DNA of 64,000 nt from NCBI RefSeq assembly GCF_048595595.1, contig NZ_CP184347.1; one strand, written 5' to 3'. Shown piece by piece: positions 43,661 to 53,123 of this stretch. Numbering within the stretch: position 1 is the first letter of the stretch; each line of letters starts with the position of its first letter. The stretch is from Bacteroides pyogenes_A. Lineage in GTDB: Bacteria > Bacteroidota > Bacteroidia > Bacteroidales > Bacteroidaceae. A model generated the notes under the pieces. The model worked only from the letters and a program-made list of their open reading frames with translations, did no database searches and had not been told where the DNA came from. The position numbers and the translations under genes are program-made.

Positions 43661-45850
43661 TTGAGAGGTAACATACTGACAGGATGGCTATTGTGCTTGT
43701 TTTTTCTGTTTCCGGCAAGGGGAGAAGCAAGCGTTGTGCTGAATCCCTATACCCGGCAGGGGATATCGGTGGACTCCATCATCGAACGTATGATGACCTT
43801 TGCCCCTTCTTATGAAATGATTGTGAATGAGTATCGTGCGGGACTGTATATAAAAGGAAAAATACATATCCGTAAGAAGAATTTCATCCTTCGCTACGTT
43901 CCTTCGATGTTCCGGCTGCAAAGGGGGGTGCGCGAGTATTTGCTCGAAACGTATAGCGACCTGCATTATACGGCTCCGAATATTTACGACCAGAAGGTGA
44001 AGGCCGCACAAGGAACGATAAGAGGCACCAAAGGCGTGCCGGGACTGCTCGAATATTTCAATATCAACATCTACTCCTCTTCCCTCCTGAAAGACGAACG
44101 CCTGCTGTCTCCTCTCGCCAGAAACGGGAATAAGTATTATGTTTACCGGATAGACAGCGTGATGGGCGATCCGAATAATCTTGATTATCTGATACGCTTT
44201 ACTCCCAAGACCAAAAGCGACCAGCTGGTGAGCGGGTGCATGATTGTCAGCGGCAATGTGTGGAGTATACGAAAAATAGAATTCGAAGGACGGTCGGAGT
44301 TGATTACTTTCAAATGCAGGATTCTGATGGGAGATGTAAACAAACCGGATGAGTTTCTGCCGGTGAGGTATGACGTAAATGCTTCGTTCAGTTTCGTGGG
44401 GAATAAGATCGACGGCAATTATACGGCCTCTTTGAATTATAATTCTATCGAGCTGAAAGAAAAAAATGTGCGCAAGAAAGAAAAGAAGAATTATGACCTG
44501 TCGGACTCTTTTTCTTTGCGATGCGACACGAATGCCTATAAAACGGATCCCTCCGTTTTTGCCATGCTGCGCCCCATTCCTTTGGAGGCGGGGGAAAAAG
44601 AACTGTATGAGGAGTATAAGTCAAGGCAAGACACCGCATTGAAAATGAAGAAAGCCAAAGGACAGTCTTTTTGGGGAACGGTGGGCGATCTGATGGTGGA
44701 AGATTATAAATTCAACTTGGCTAATGTAGGGAGCCTTCGCTTCTCACCGTTCATCAACCCGCTGTTGTTCAGCTACAGCGGAAGCAACGGACTCTCTTAC
44801 CGGCAGGACTTTCGCTATAACCGGCTGTTCAGGGGGGATAAATTGCTGCGGGTAGTCCCGAAATTCGGATATAACTTCACACGTAAAGAATTCTACTGGT
44901 CGATGAACGCCTCTTTTGAATATTGGCCGCAGAAGAGGGGAGTATTGAGGCTGAACACGGGAAGCGGTAACCGGATTTACAGCAGTAGAGTGTTGGATGA
45001 ACTGAAAGCGATACCGGACAGCATTTTCGACTTCAACCAGATACATCTCGAATATTTTAAAGACTTGTATCTGAATGTCTTTCACTCTTGTGAGATTGTG
45101 AACGGACTGGAGCTGAATCTGGGATTTTCCGCCCACCGGCGAAAAGCGGTAGAACGCTCAAAGTTTATTTTCAACGGAAACCATCCGCTGCCTCCTCCCG
45201 ATTTTCTGAGCAAGTTCAAAAACACGTATATCAGTTTTGCTCCGCATGTCCGTGTGGAGTGGACGCCGGGCATGTATTATTATATGAACGGGAGACGGAA
45301 AATGAATCTGTACTCCCGGTATCCTACGTTTTCTGTCGATTACGAACGCGGCATCAAGGGCGTGTTTCGCAGTACGGGCGAGTATGAGAAGGTGGAGTTC
45401 GATATTCAGCATAAGGTGAAAATGGACCTGATGCACAATATTTATTATCGTTTGGGCATGGGAATGTTTACCAATCAGGATGAATTGTATTTTGTAGACT
45501 TTGCCCACTTCTCGCGCCATAATCTGCCTGTCGGCTGGAACGATGAGATCGGCGGCGTGTTTCAATTGCTCGACGCGCGTTGGTATAACTCTTCCCGAAG
45601 GTATATAAGAGGGCATTTCACTTACGAGGCTCCGTTGTTGCTTTTGAAGCATCTGGTGAAGCGTACCCGCTATGTACAAAACGAACGCATTTATCTCAGT
45701 GCGCTTTCCATGCCTCATTTGCGTCCTTACATGGAAGCGGGATACGGCATAGGAACGCATATCTTTGATTTCGGCTTTTTTGTGGGAGGCGGAAATTGGA
45801 AGTTCGACCAGATAGGTTGTAAATTCACATTCGAGCTGTTCAACCGGTAG
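43661..45850 (+). CDS. DUF5686-family outer-membrane protein
   Basis: The 729-residue protein starts with a signal peptide (LLCLFFLFPARGEAS) and has a long beta-rich middle and C-terminal barrel-like strands ending FKFTFELFNR-type. Recurrent features such as YDQKVKAAQGTIRG and YEAPLLLL match the DUF5686 family of Bacteroidetes outer-membrane proteins. The start is TTG with a clear TAAGGAG ribosome site 9 bases before it; no ATG is suitably placed. Role unknown, possibly envelope assembly. Confidence 0.8.
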   Translation: MRGNILTGWLLCLFFLFPARGEASVVLNPYTRQGISVDSIIERMMTFAPSYEMIVNEYRAGLYIKGKIHIRKKNFILRYVPSMFRLQRGVREYLLETYSDLHYTAPNIYDQKVKAAQGTIRGTKGVPGLLEYFNINIYSSSLLKDERLLSPLARNGNKYYVYRIDSVMGDPNNLDYLIRFTPKTKSDQLVSGCMIVSGNVWSIRKIEFEGRSELITFKCRILMGDVNKPDEFLPVRYDVNASFSFVGNKIDGNYTASLNYNSIELKEKNVRKKEKKNYDLSDSFSLRCDTNAYKTDPSVFAMLRPIPLEAGEKELYEEYKSRQDTALKMKKAKGQSFWGTVGDLMVEDYKFNLANVGSLRFSPFINPLLFSYSGSNGLSYRQDFRYNRLFRGDKLLRVVPKFGYNFTRKEFYWSMNASFEYWPQKRGVLRLNTGSGNRIYSSRVLDELKAIPDSIFDFNQIHLEYFKDLYLNVFHSCEIVNGLELNLGFSAHRRKAVERSKFIFNGNHPLPPPDFLSKFKNTYISFAPHVRVEWTPGMYYYMNGRRKMNLYSRYPTFSVDYERGIKGVFRSTGEYEKVEFDIQHKVKMDLMHNIYYRLGMGMFTNQDELYFVDFAHFSRHNLPVGWNDEIGGVFQLLDARWYNSSRRYIRGHFTYEAPLLLLKHLVKRTRYVQNERIYLSALSMPHLRPYMEAGYGIGTHIFDFGFFVGGGNWKFDQIGCKFTFELFNR

Positions 45851-46003
45851 TCCGGGATATTCAGCAAATGCCTCAAATTTCTATATTTGTTTTTTCTTCT
45901 TCTACTCTTTTCAATGTTAAATTCGTTGCATTTGCGCATAAGCATGCAAACTACCTTCCGGCCGGATAGTGCTCTCGCGGCTAAGTGCTTATCAGGATAT
46001 GGC

Positions 46004-46040
46004 GCCCTGACAAAATCGCTACTTTGTCAGGGCTGTTTTT
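46004..46040 (+). terminator. Intrinsic terminator after the DUF5686 gene
   Basis: GCCCTGACAAA and TTTGTCAGGGC (46004-46014, 46023-46033) form a perfect stem followed by TGTTTTTATT. It lies in the space between two convergent genes. Confidence 0.85.
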
Positions 46041-46055
46041 ATTGTTACACATTAC

Positions 46056-48188
46056 TCATAAAGCCTTTACTTCAGAGATTCTCACAGACCTGAAAACGCT
46101 GCCTTTCAGTACGATTTCCATTGCCCCCGTTTCTATTTCCCCGTGATTAAGCCGTCGCTCGTCCTGGGCATCCCAGCCGTCTATCCTGCTGAATCGGGTT
46201 CTTATTCGCAATAAGGGATTTTTATAAATATATTCACCGGGCTGCAGGTCGCCGTACTCTCTTGTCCTGCTGTTTTGGAATTTATACCACCAGGGATCTG
46301 ACACCTTCGACGGGCTGTTGCCGTTTACAATCTTAAAAATAACAGGAGTTCCATTTTTTACACGGAAGCACTGCACATCGAGTTGCACCTTTACGTGGCC
46401 GTCCGCTATTCTTACGTCTTTCACATTGATTTTTGCAGAGATTCTTCTCGGGCATCGTGTGTAGCCAATCCGGTACTGTGTTCCGGAGTACAATGGTCTG
46501 ATAATCTTACCGGGATACGCTCCGGTAATAAGCTGGATCGTATATTTCGTTACAACTCCCTGATTGTTTGGCCCGAATTTCATGTTGTCGCTCATGGCTT
46601 TTTCCAACTCTGCCTGACTGCGTTTGCTTCTCAGAACACTTATAGTCAACCCCGTACCTCCGAGGTTAAAGATCTCGTCGTTGGTGTAGCTTGAGGATTC
46701 GGCAAGCGATTGACTTGCATTTGCCGTTTGTCCGTATCCGGATACTTTCTGGGAAGAATCAAATGTGAAATTCTTTGCAGAATACTCTTTCATGTAGCTG
46801 AATGTCCTGCCGTAGGTTACTGAAGTGACAATAGCAATGGCTTTTCCTCTCAGTTCATTGCTGAGTTGCTGCCAAGTCACGCTCTTGTCGAATAGAGAGG
46901 AAGGGTCTTGTTTCCAGTTGTCCTTCAACTTGATGGTGAAGTAATCTTGGTCTAACGTGGTAGCCTGAATAAATGACTGCTCCGAAGAAGAGGCTTTTGC
47001 CTTTACATTGACATTGCAGCCTGCAAATGAAGAATCTACATTCAAATCCATCATCAGGCTCTTTTGGCTGGTATGGATTTTTGTTCTTGGCCTTTGTACG
47101 CCCGGAGCTTCGTATCTTGAATCCCTTAACAGAGTCTGCATAATTCTATTCGTAGCCTCTCTTACGTCAGAATTATTAGGGCTGACGTTACTCTGGGAAG
47201 GATTACCACCGGCGAGGAAGTCTCCATAAATAGAAATCTTGTTTCTTGGAATCCTGCCCAAAGGATGTGGAGTTCCACTTGTTATTTGGTCGTCAACCAC
47301 AAGTATTGCTCCCGGATAGATATTCTCATATCCACTTCCACGTACATATATCTCCCGTTCGCTGAATGTATCGGGTTTCTTGTCCAAGATAAAAGCAAAC
47401 TCTCTGTCCGGCAGGCTTTCAAATGCGTCCGGATATTGCGTCTTGTCATTATACATGTCGTTGTTTATCAAATCGGCAGGCCGATAGGCTATAGATGCCA
47501 GTCCGGAATTGATTTCCTTCCGTCTCTGCTCATCCGTGTTACTGCCTGCTGAACTTGCGGTAGTGACATGTAGGCTGTTGTATTGCGAGAATTTCTCCCC
47601 GTCATGCACCCAGACTGTAATGTGATAGCTGGTATTGGGGAACAATCCTGTTATTTTATAGGTATCTGCATCCTTAAGATAAGGTCCCTGCTTCCTGTTG
47701 GCATTATCGTATGCCGGTCCCTGCGTCCATGTCAGTACATAGCGAAGATCCTTCTGGGCGGTTTCCTTGTCCGTAGCCTTCTGCCATGACAGTTCAATGC
47801 TGTTGGTACTGATTCTGCTGACAACCACCACCTTGTTTGGGATGTAAGGGGCAATGTTGGGTACAGCGTCAGGCAGGGTGGTTACTTTGGTGCGGGCATA
47901 CGTGTTCTCATATCCATTCGGATCTCTCACATATACGATAATTTCGTAAGTAGTGTTAGGCTTGAGCCCTGTAATGGTGTAGGAGGAGTTGTCGAATTTC
48001 CTTTCACCTATCTTGCGGATATTGTTGTCCCATACGTAAGGGGCTACGCACCATGTGACGGTGTACATCAACTCACTTTGAGGGCTTTCCTTGTCAGTAG
48101 CCTTGTTCCAACGAATTGAAATACTGTTTTTCGTTTTGTTGGTAATCGTGATGTCCTTGACAGCAACAATCGGTTGAGTATTAGCCAT
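46056..48188 (-). CDS. Cholesterol-dependent-cytolysin-like protein with two N-terminal FN3 domains
   Basis: The protein of about 710 residues begins with two fibronectin type III domains (about 5-108 and 113-212; each has an ITGL.PNT.Y motif). A thiol-activated-cytolysin-type pore-forming region follows: IYPGAILVVDDQITSGTPHPLG near 290, WQQLSNELRGKAIAIVTSVTYGRTF near 450, and KSKRSQAELEKAM-like helices. The tryptophan-rich undecapeptide of true CDCs is absent, as in the CDC-like (CDCL) group known from Bacteroidota. ATG 48188 is used; the upstream frame start is TTG. No signal peptide is seen, so how it would leave the cell is unclear. Confidence 0.8.
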   Translation of the reverse strand: MANTQPIVAVKDITITNKTKNSISIRWNKATDKESPQSELMYTVTWCVAPYVWDNNIRKIGERKFDNSSYTITGLKPNTTYEIIVYVRDPNGYENTYARTKVTTLPDAVPNIAPYIPNKVVVVSRISTNSIELSWQKATDKETAQKDLRYVLTWTQGPAYDNANRKQGPYLKDADTYKITGLFPNTSYHITVWVHDGEKFSQYNSLHVTTASSAGSNTDEQRRKEINSGLASIAYRPADLINNDMYNDKTQYPDAFESLPDREFAFILDKKPDTFSEREIYVRGSGYENIYPGAILVVDDQITSGTPHPLGRIPRNKISIYGDFLAGGNPSQSNVSPNNSDVREATNRIMQTLLRDSRYEAPGVQRPRTKIHTSQKSLMMDLNVDSSFAGCNVNVKAKASSSEQSFIQATTLDQDYFTIKLKDNWKQDPSSLFDKSVTWQQLSNELRGKAIAIVTSVTYGRTFSYMKEYSAKNFTFDSSQKVSGYGQTANASQSLAESSSYTNDEIFNLGGTGLTISVLRSKRSQAELEKAMSDNMKFGPNNQGVVTKYTIQLITGAYPGKIIRPLYSGTQYRIGYTRCPRRISAKINVKDVRIADGHVKVQLDVQCFRVKNGTPVIFKIVNGNSPSKVSDPWWYKFQNSRTREYGDLQPGEYIYKNPLLRIRTRFSRIDGWDAQDERRLNHGEIETGAMEIVLKGSVFRSVRISEVKAL

Positions 48189-48345
48189 AGTTTTATGCAA
48201 TTAACCTTAATACTATTGCGAGGTTTTAAATGATTAACTTTTTGAGCTATAATCTATTGGTATTGTTCGTCTTTTGTTCATACTTGCTTTGAATTAAAAG
48301 AATGATATATAAGGTTGATATATAGTCTTGTTCTGCATGCCTTAA

Positions 48346-48606
48346 TTATGACAGGTTGCCTGTGAAGATACTTATGAGCCGTTGCCACAGCGTGCGGCGG
48401 GGTGGCTTGCAGTCAGGCGGCTCGCGTCCTGCATTCTCAGGCGGCGCGTTCTCGGGATGAGGGTTGTCCTCAGCGGGCAATCTACGCCGTTCGAACTCGA
48501 TGTCTATCATTTGGCGAACGGTGTCAAGCAGTTGCATTCGGTCGTCAAGAAAGCCTAAGTCTTCATCGTAGGGTTGCTTGGGTCTGCTGTCGTTCTTCCG
48601 CTTCAT
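48346..48606 (-). CDS. Small charged hypothetical protein (86 aa)
   Basis: The protein is basic and acidic at the N-terminus, proline-rich in the middle (NPHPENAPPENAGREPPDCKPP) and ends with a short amphipathic or membrane-like helix (RTLWQRLISIFTGNLS). It is on the same strand as and 158 bases upstream of the cytolysin-like gene. No family recognised; a small accessory or lysis-type protein is only a guess. Confidence 0.45.
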   Translation of the reverse strand: MKRKNDSRPKQPYDEDLGFLDDRMQLLDTVRQMIDIEFERRRLPAEDNPHPENAPPENAGREPPDCKPPRRTLWQRLISIFTGNLS

Positions 48607-48734
48607 ACTTTTTATGATTTGAACAGTTAGCGGATTATTTCAATCCGTCTGAGAGCGTTTCATCTTTGTTGCTTGTCACATTACAAAGCTAAAGATGAAG
48701 GGGTGAACCGACCTTGCAAATCCTGCCAAAATTC

Positions 48735-48783
48735 TTGCGCCATCGGACATCCTGCATTTTCCCCATCTTGCATCATCGGACAT
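48735..48783 (+). repeat. Direct repeat 33 bases apart, candidate response-regulator site
   Basis: ttgcgccatcggacat (48735-48750) and ttgcatcatcggacat (48768-48783) match at 14 of 16 positions. The 33-base spacing is about three helical turns, fitting a dimeric AraC-type regulator. The operon downstream encodes such a regulator. Confidence 0.6.
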
Positions 48784-48966
48784 TTTTAGTCTGTAATGAG
48801 TTGTGTACGAGCCGGTTGTACTGACATATTTGCACATTTTGACAATCCTTGGTTTTGAATCATCGAATAGAAATTCAAAGACAAATTCACAGGGATATTC
48901 GGATAGAGGTAGCTTTGCTTCTCACCACCTTAAACAGTAGTCAAATAAGAGAAGGTGGTCTTTCTC

Positions 48967-48997
48967 TTTGGTTGTTTCCGAACTTTTTGTAACTTTG
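48967..48997 (+). promoter_or_regulatory. Promoter of the Fic - hybrid two-component operon
   Basis: TTTG (48967-48970), 19 bases, TAACTTTG (48990-48997) is a full match to the Bacteroides consensus, 20 bases before the ATG at 49018. Confidence 0.8.
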
Positions 48998-49017
48998 TGG
49001 AATCTAATGCTCGATGA

Positions 49018-50133
49018 ATGAAACAGATACAGGAACTCTATCAGAAGTGGCAGTCGATGCAGCCCCTCTCGTCGGAAGACGAGGAACGGCTTCGGCGAAA
49101 GTTTATGCTTGACTTCAATTTCAACAGCAACCATATCGAGGGAAATACCCTTACATACGGGCAGACGGAAGTGTTGCTGCTGCTCGGCGAAGTGGTCGGC
49201 CCTGCCAAGATGAAGGATCTGGAAGAGATGAAAGCGCATAACGTGTGCCTGAAGATGATGGAGGCGGAGGCATTGGGCGACCATCCCCTGACGGAGGGTT
49301 TCATCCGCAATCTGCAACACACGATGCTGAGGGAGGACTACGAGATGTTCAGACAGTTGCCCGGTGGCATACAGACCGGTTACGTGGCACGTGCCGGGTG
49401 CTACAAGACCCGCCCGAACTCTGTCATCACACCCACCGGAGAGTGTTTCGACTATGCCTCCCCCGAAGAAACACCGGCTTTCATGCATGACCTTGTGGCT
49501 TGGTACAATCTTGTGGCGGACACCGATGAGTATTCACCCATAGAACTTGCCTCGCTGTTTCATTACCGATACATCCGCATACACCCTTTTGAAGACGGTA
49601 ACGGACGCATTGCCCGGTTGCTGATGAACTTTATCCTGTTGCGCAAGCGGTATCCGATGATAGTCGTTCGCAGCAGTAACAAGCATACCTACCTCAATGC
49701 GCTCAGGGAAGCCGATGCGAGGGTGGGTTCTTTCCCGTCGGATGGCGCAAACGCCACACGGGAGCATATAAAACCTTTTACGACATATCTGGAAAAACTG
49801 CTTGCCGGTGAACTAATGCAGAACATAGCCTTCGTCGAGGGCAATGCAAGTCGTATATGGTGGTACAACGGTGAGCTCATCTCTTTCCGAAGTCTGCGTA
49901 CCCCGCGGCTGCTGCAAATACTTGCCGATAATCCCAGAGTTACAAATGCAGAATTGTCCTCACTCTTGGGCATCAACACCTCGGCTGTGCAAAAGCAACT
50001 GGCAACACTGTCGGGCAAGGGGTATATCGTGAAAGAAAGCAACCCCAAACGATGGCGTGTCATAGCATTGCCAACCATCTCGAAAGGTGGAAATACAAAC
50101 GAAGGTGGTCAAACCAATACTGTGGAAAAATGA
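49018..50133 (+). CDS. fic: Fic-domain AMP-transferase-like protein, class II, with winged helix
   Basis: The 371-residue protein has the active-site motif HPFEDGNGRIAR near 187, complete with the catalytic His, and an N-terminal inhibitory helix (SNHIEGNTLT near 37) of the kind that blocks ATP in class II Fic proteins. A flap region (TGYVARAGCYKTRP) is present. The C-terminus is a winged helix (VTNAELSSLLGINTSAVQKQLATL), suggesting DNA binding. It likely transfers AMP to a protein target. The next gene starts 3 bases later, so the two are cotranscribed. Confidence 0.9.
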   Translation: MKQIQELYQKWQSMQPLSSEDEERLRRKFMLDFNFNSNHIEGNTLTYGQTEVLLLLGEVVGPAKMKDLEEMKAHNVCLKMMEAEALGDHPLTEGFIRNLQHTMLREDYEMFRQLPGGIQTGYVARAGCYKTRPNSVITPTGECFDYASPEETPAFMHDLVAWYNLVADTDEYSPIELASLFHYRYIRIHPFEDGNGRIARLLMNFILLRKRYPMIVVRSSNKHTYLNALREADARVGSFPSDGANATREHIKPFTTYLEKLLAGELMQNIAFVEGNASRIWWYNGELISFRSLRTPRLLQILADNPRVTNAELSSLLGINTSAVQKQLATLSGKGYIVKESNPKRWRVIALPTISKGGNTNEGGQTNTVEK

Positions 50134-50136
50134 AAT

Positions 50137-53043
50137 ATGAACAAGCCTAAATCATCGCATACATGCAGCACTATAAATATGGCCCCCGTTTACAACTTCG
50201 TTATGGGGCTTCCAACTCACATCGGGCGAGGTAAATGCAGGCTGAGTTTAAGTGCGTTAGGCGCGTTTATTTTCATCTCTTTCCTGCTTGTATCGTGTGG
50301 AAAGAAGTCTGCTATGTTTACCGATGCAGACCGTAAAGTGGCAGACAGTATCGTGCGTGCCGTGCGCACCACCGACTCACTCGCCTTACTGCAAAAACGT
50401 ATGGAAAGCGAAGGGGGCATATTGGGCAGCATCGTAGCCCTCAGGGAATGGGGTAAGGCGTTGCGCAACGAGAGCCGCTTCGAGGAGGCGCTGTGCGCCC
50501 ACAGTGAGGGACTGCGACAGGCGGAAGCCATCGGCGACACCATAGAATGGGTGCAGGCCCTGAACAACATCGGCACCGACTACCGTCGCATGGGTGTGCT
50601 CGATGTGGCGCAAGAGTATCATTACTGGGCATGGGTACTGAGCGAGGAATGTGCCGATACTTCGTTCACCGCGAAGAAGAACCGCGTGGTCTCGCTCAAC
50701 GGACTGGGAAACATCTATCTCACTCTGGGTAACTACGAACGTGCCGACAGCGTATTGCGCATGGCGCTGAAAGGAGAGCGAGAACTTGATAGCGCTTTGG
50801 GACTGGCCATCAACTACGCCAACCTCGGCTCCATCTTCGAGCATCGGGGGCAGACGGACTCGGCTTGGGTCTATTACCGTCGCTCGATGGTGCTGAATAT
50901 GGAGGCAGGCAACGACCTCGGTATATCGCTTTGCCACACCTACTTCGGCTCGCTCTACGAGAAAGCACAACAATATGACAAGGCTACGGAGGAATATCAG
51001 ACGGCCTATCGGCTGATGCAAGCCTCTAAAGATGAATGGCATGCGCTGAACTCGCTCATAGCCCTTGCCGGTATCTATCACACCACAGGCAGCAGCACCA
51101 AGGCGATGGAATACCTTGGCAGGGCAAGGCAGATGGCAGAGAGTATCAAGTCTCCGGAACACTTGGCAGAAATCTACACCTTGTATTATAAACACTACAA
51201 GCAGGCGGGAGACTGTCGTTCGGCATTGGCTTCATACGAGCAAGCCGCCGCCATGCGGGACAGCGTACTGGACATGGAGAAAGTGAACCGCATTCAGAAT
51301 ACGAGCCTGAACATCGAGCGTAACCGGCAGGAAAGGGAGACGAATGGGATGAAGCTGCGTCTGGAGCAGGAACGCGTGGCAAAGAAGACAGGCTACATCG
51401 TCTTCGGCATCATGATAGTCTCGCTCTCGGGGCTGGTAGCCCTGCTTCTCTATATCCAGCGCATCCGAAAACGTAACCACCTGACCTTGAAGCGGCTTTC
51501 GTCTCTGCGCGAGAATTTCTTCACCAACATCACCCACGAGTTCCGCACGCCGCTCACCGTGATACTCGGACTGAGCCACCACCTGCAAGCCACCGATGCG
51601 GCGGAGGTTAGGGACAAGGCACAGACCATCGAGCGGCAGGGCAATGGACTGCTCATGCTTATCAACCAACTGCTCGACATCTCGAAGATAAAATCGGCAG
51701 TGGGCAATGCCGACTGGAAGCGCGGCAACATCACCGCACACCTCACGATGATTATGGAGAGCTACCGCGACTATGCCCGCAACCGCAACATCGACCTGCA
51801 ATTCTTCGGCAAGGAGGCGGTGGAGATGGACTTCGTGCCCGACTATGTGAACAAAGTGATGAACAACCTGCTTTCCAATGCCTTCAAGTTCACCCCGGAA
51901 TACGGCAAGGTGAGCGTGGCAGCATGGCGTGAGGATGAAAGACTGTTCATCGATGTGGAGGATACAGGCAGGGGGATGGACAATGAGACGCTCGCCCATG
52001 TCTTCGAACCGTTCTATCAAGGCGAGGGTAACGCACGGAACATCGGTACGGGTGTAGGACTGGCTCTCGTGAAGCAGATTATGGATGCCGTGGAAGGAAC
52101 GATAGTGGCGGAGAGCACAGCGGGCAGAGGTACGACCTTCCATATCAGCATGCCGATACGCAACGAAGCCAAGCAAATAGCCGACACATCGGAAATCAAT
52201 ACGCCGCTATTGCCCGAAACCGAAACAACACTTGCCGACAGCGGGGGAGAGAATGAACAGTGTCGCCTGCTCATCATCGAGGACAATCGCGACATTGCCG
52301 CCTACATCGGCTCGCAGTTTGCCGGACGATACGCCGTCAGTTATGCTGCCAATGGAGCGGAGGGACTGGAAAAGGCGCAGAAACTGGTGCCCGACCTCAT
52401 CATTACCGACCTGATGATGCCCGGCATGGACGGGTTGGAAGTGTGCCGGCAGGTGCGCGGCAATGAAATCACCGACCATATTCCCATCATCGTGGTAACG
52501 GCGAAGATTACGGAAGAAGAGCGCATCTGCGGACTGGAAGCCGGGGCCGACGCCTATCTCGCCAAGCCATTCAATGCCGGTGAGCTGCGCACGAGGGTGG
52601 AGAAACTGCTCGAAGGACGACGGCTGTTGCGCGAGAAATACGCACAAATAATGGTAGTACATCAGGACCACGAAGAGAAGGAAGCCATGCAAAAGAACGC
52701 CGCCGCCATGCGCTTCCTCGCCAAGGTGTCGGACGTCATATACCTCCAGCTTAATCGTGGAAAGGAAATAGAGGTGTCGCAGATTGCATCGGCCATGTGC
52801 ATGAGCGACAGGCAGTTTTATCGCAAGATACATGCTCTCACAAACAGCACCCCGACGGTCTATATCCAGCGTATCAAAATCAAGAAAGCCAAGAGCCTTC
52901 TTGACGGAAATTCGCAGATGAGTTTCGGAGAGATAGCCGACAGATGTGGTTTTAACGACTACTCTAACTTTGTGCGGACATTCAAGAATGCCTGCGGTGT
53001 CACGCCTACGGAGTACAGACGGAGTAATGCCGGAAAAGTGTAA
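50137..53043 (+). CDS. Hybrid two-component system: TPR sensor - kinase - receiver - AraC
   Basis: The 968-residue one-protein signalling chain begins with a signal-like segment (IFISFLLVSCGKK near 45-58), TPR repeats to about 370, a transmembrane helix (GYIVFGIMIVSLSGLVALLLY, about 415-437), kinase with H-box FFTNITHEFRTPL (about 455), N and G boxes NNLLSNAFKFTP and GTGVGLALVK. The receiver has IIEDNRDIAAYI, Asp in IITDLMMPGMDG and KPF. The AraC domain is at the C-terminus (ASAMCMSDRQFYRKIHAL, GFNDYSNFVRTFKNACGVTP). The sensor is of TPR type rather than the polysaccharide-sensing beta-propeller type. It may regulate its own operon through the direct repeat upstream. Confidence 0.92.
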   Translation: MNKPKSSHTCSTINMAPVYNFVMGLPTHIGRGKCRLSLSALGAFIFISFLLVSCGKKSAMFTDADRKVADSIVRAVRTTDSLALLQKRMESEGGILGSIVALREWGKALRNESRFEEALCAHSEGLRQAEAIGDTIEWVQALNNIGTDYRRMGVLDVAQEYHYWAWVLSEECADTSFTAKKNRVVSLNGLGNIYLTLGNYERADSVLRMALKGERELDSALGLAINYANLGSIFEHRGQTDSAWVYYRRSMVLNMEAGNDLGISLCHTYFGSLYEKAQQYDKATEEYQTAYRLMQASKDEWHALNSLIALAGIYHTTGSSTKAMEYLGRARQMAESIKSPEHLAEIYTLYYKHYKQAGDCRSALASYEQAAAMRDSVLDMEKVNRIQNTSLNIERNRQERETNGMKLRLEQERVAKKTGYIVFGIMIVSLSGLVALLLYIQRIRKRNHLTLKRLSSLRENFFTNITHEFRTPLTVILGLSHHLQATDAAEVRDKAQTIERQGNGLLMLINQLLDISKIKSAVGNADWKRGNITAHLTMIMESYRDYARNRNIDLQFFGKEAVEMDFVPDYVNKVMNNLLSNAFKFTPEYGKVSVAAWREDERLFIDVEDTGRGMDNETLAHVFEPFYQGEGNARNIGTGVGLALVKQIMDAVEGTIVAESTAGRGTTFHISMPIRNEAKQIADTSEINTPLLPETETTLADSGGENEQCRLLIIEDNRDIAAYIGSQFAGRYAVSYAANGAEGLEKAQKLVPDLIITDLMMPGMDGLEVCRQVRGNEITDHIPIIVVTAKITEEERICGLEAGADAYLAKPFNAGELRTRVEKLLEGRRLLREKYAQIMVVHQDHEEKEAMQKNAAAMRFLAKVSDVIYLQLNRGKEIEVSQIASAMCMSDRQFYRKIHALTNSTPTVYIQRIKIKKAKSLLDGNSQMSFGEIADRCGFNDYSNFVRTFKNACGVTPTEYRRSNAGKV

Positions 53044-53123
53044 GAGCCTGCATATGTCTTCATCTATTGTTGTCCGGTGAACCTCAAAAGGAGATAACAA
53101 CCGTGCCCGAAGCCCCAGTAAAA

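Larger units (their letters stand above)
48607..49017. other. Regulatory intergenic region before the Fic operon
   Basis: The 410 bases hold no gene. They include a pair of 16-base direct repeats and, at the end, a very good promoter for the Fic gene (both listed separately). A further TGTACGAGCC-type stretch near 48800 shows no clear structure. Confidence 0.6.

Noticed and set aside
46056..48188. Classical cholesterol-dependent cytolysin
   Set aside because: The conserved tryptophan-rich undecapeptide and signal peptide are missing, so CDC-like is the safer name.
48922..49488. 188-codon minus-strand frame opposite the Fic gene
   Set aside because: Shadow of the Fic coding sequence and its promoter; no family features.
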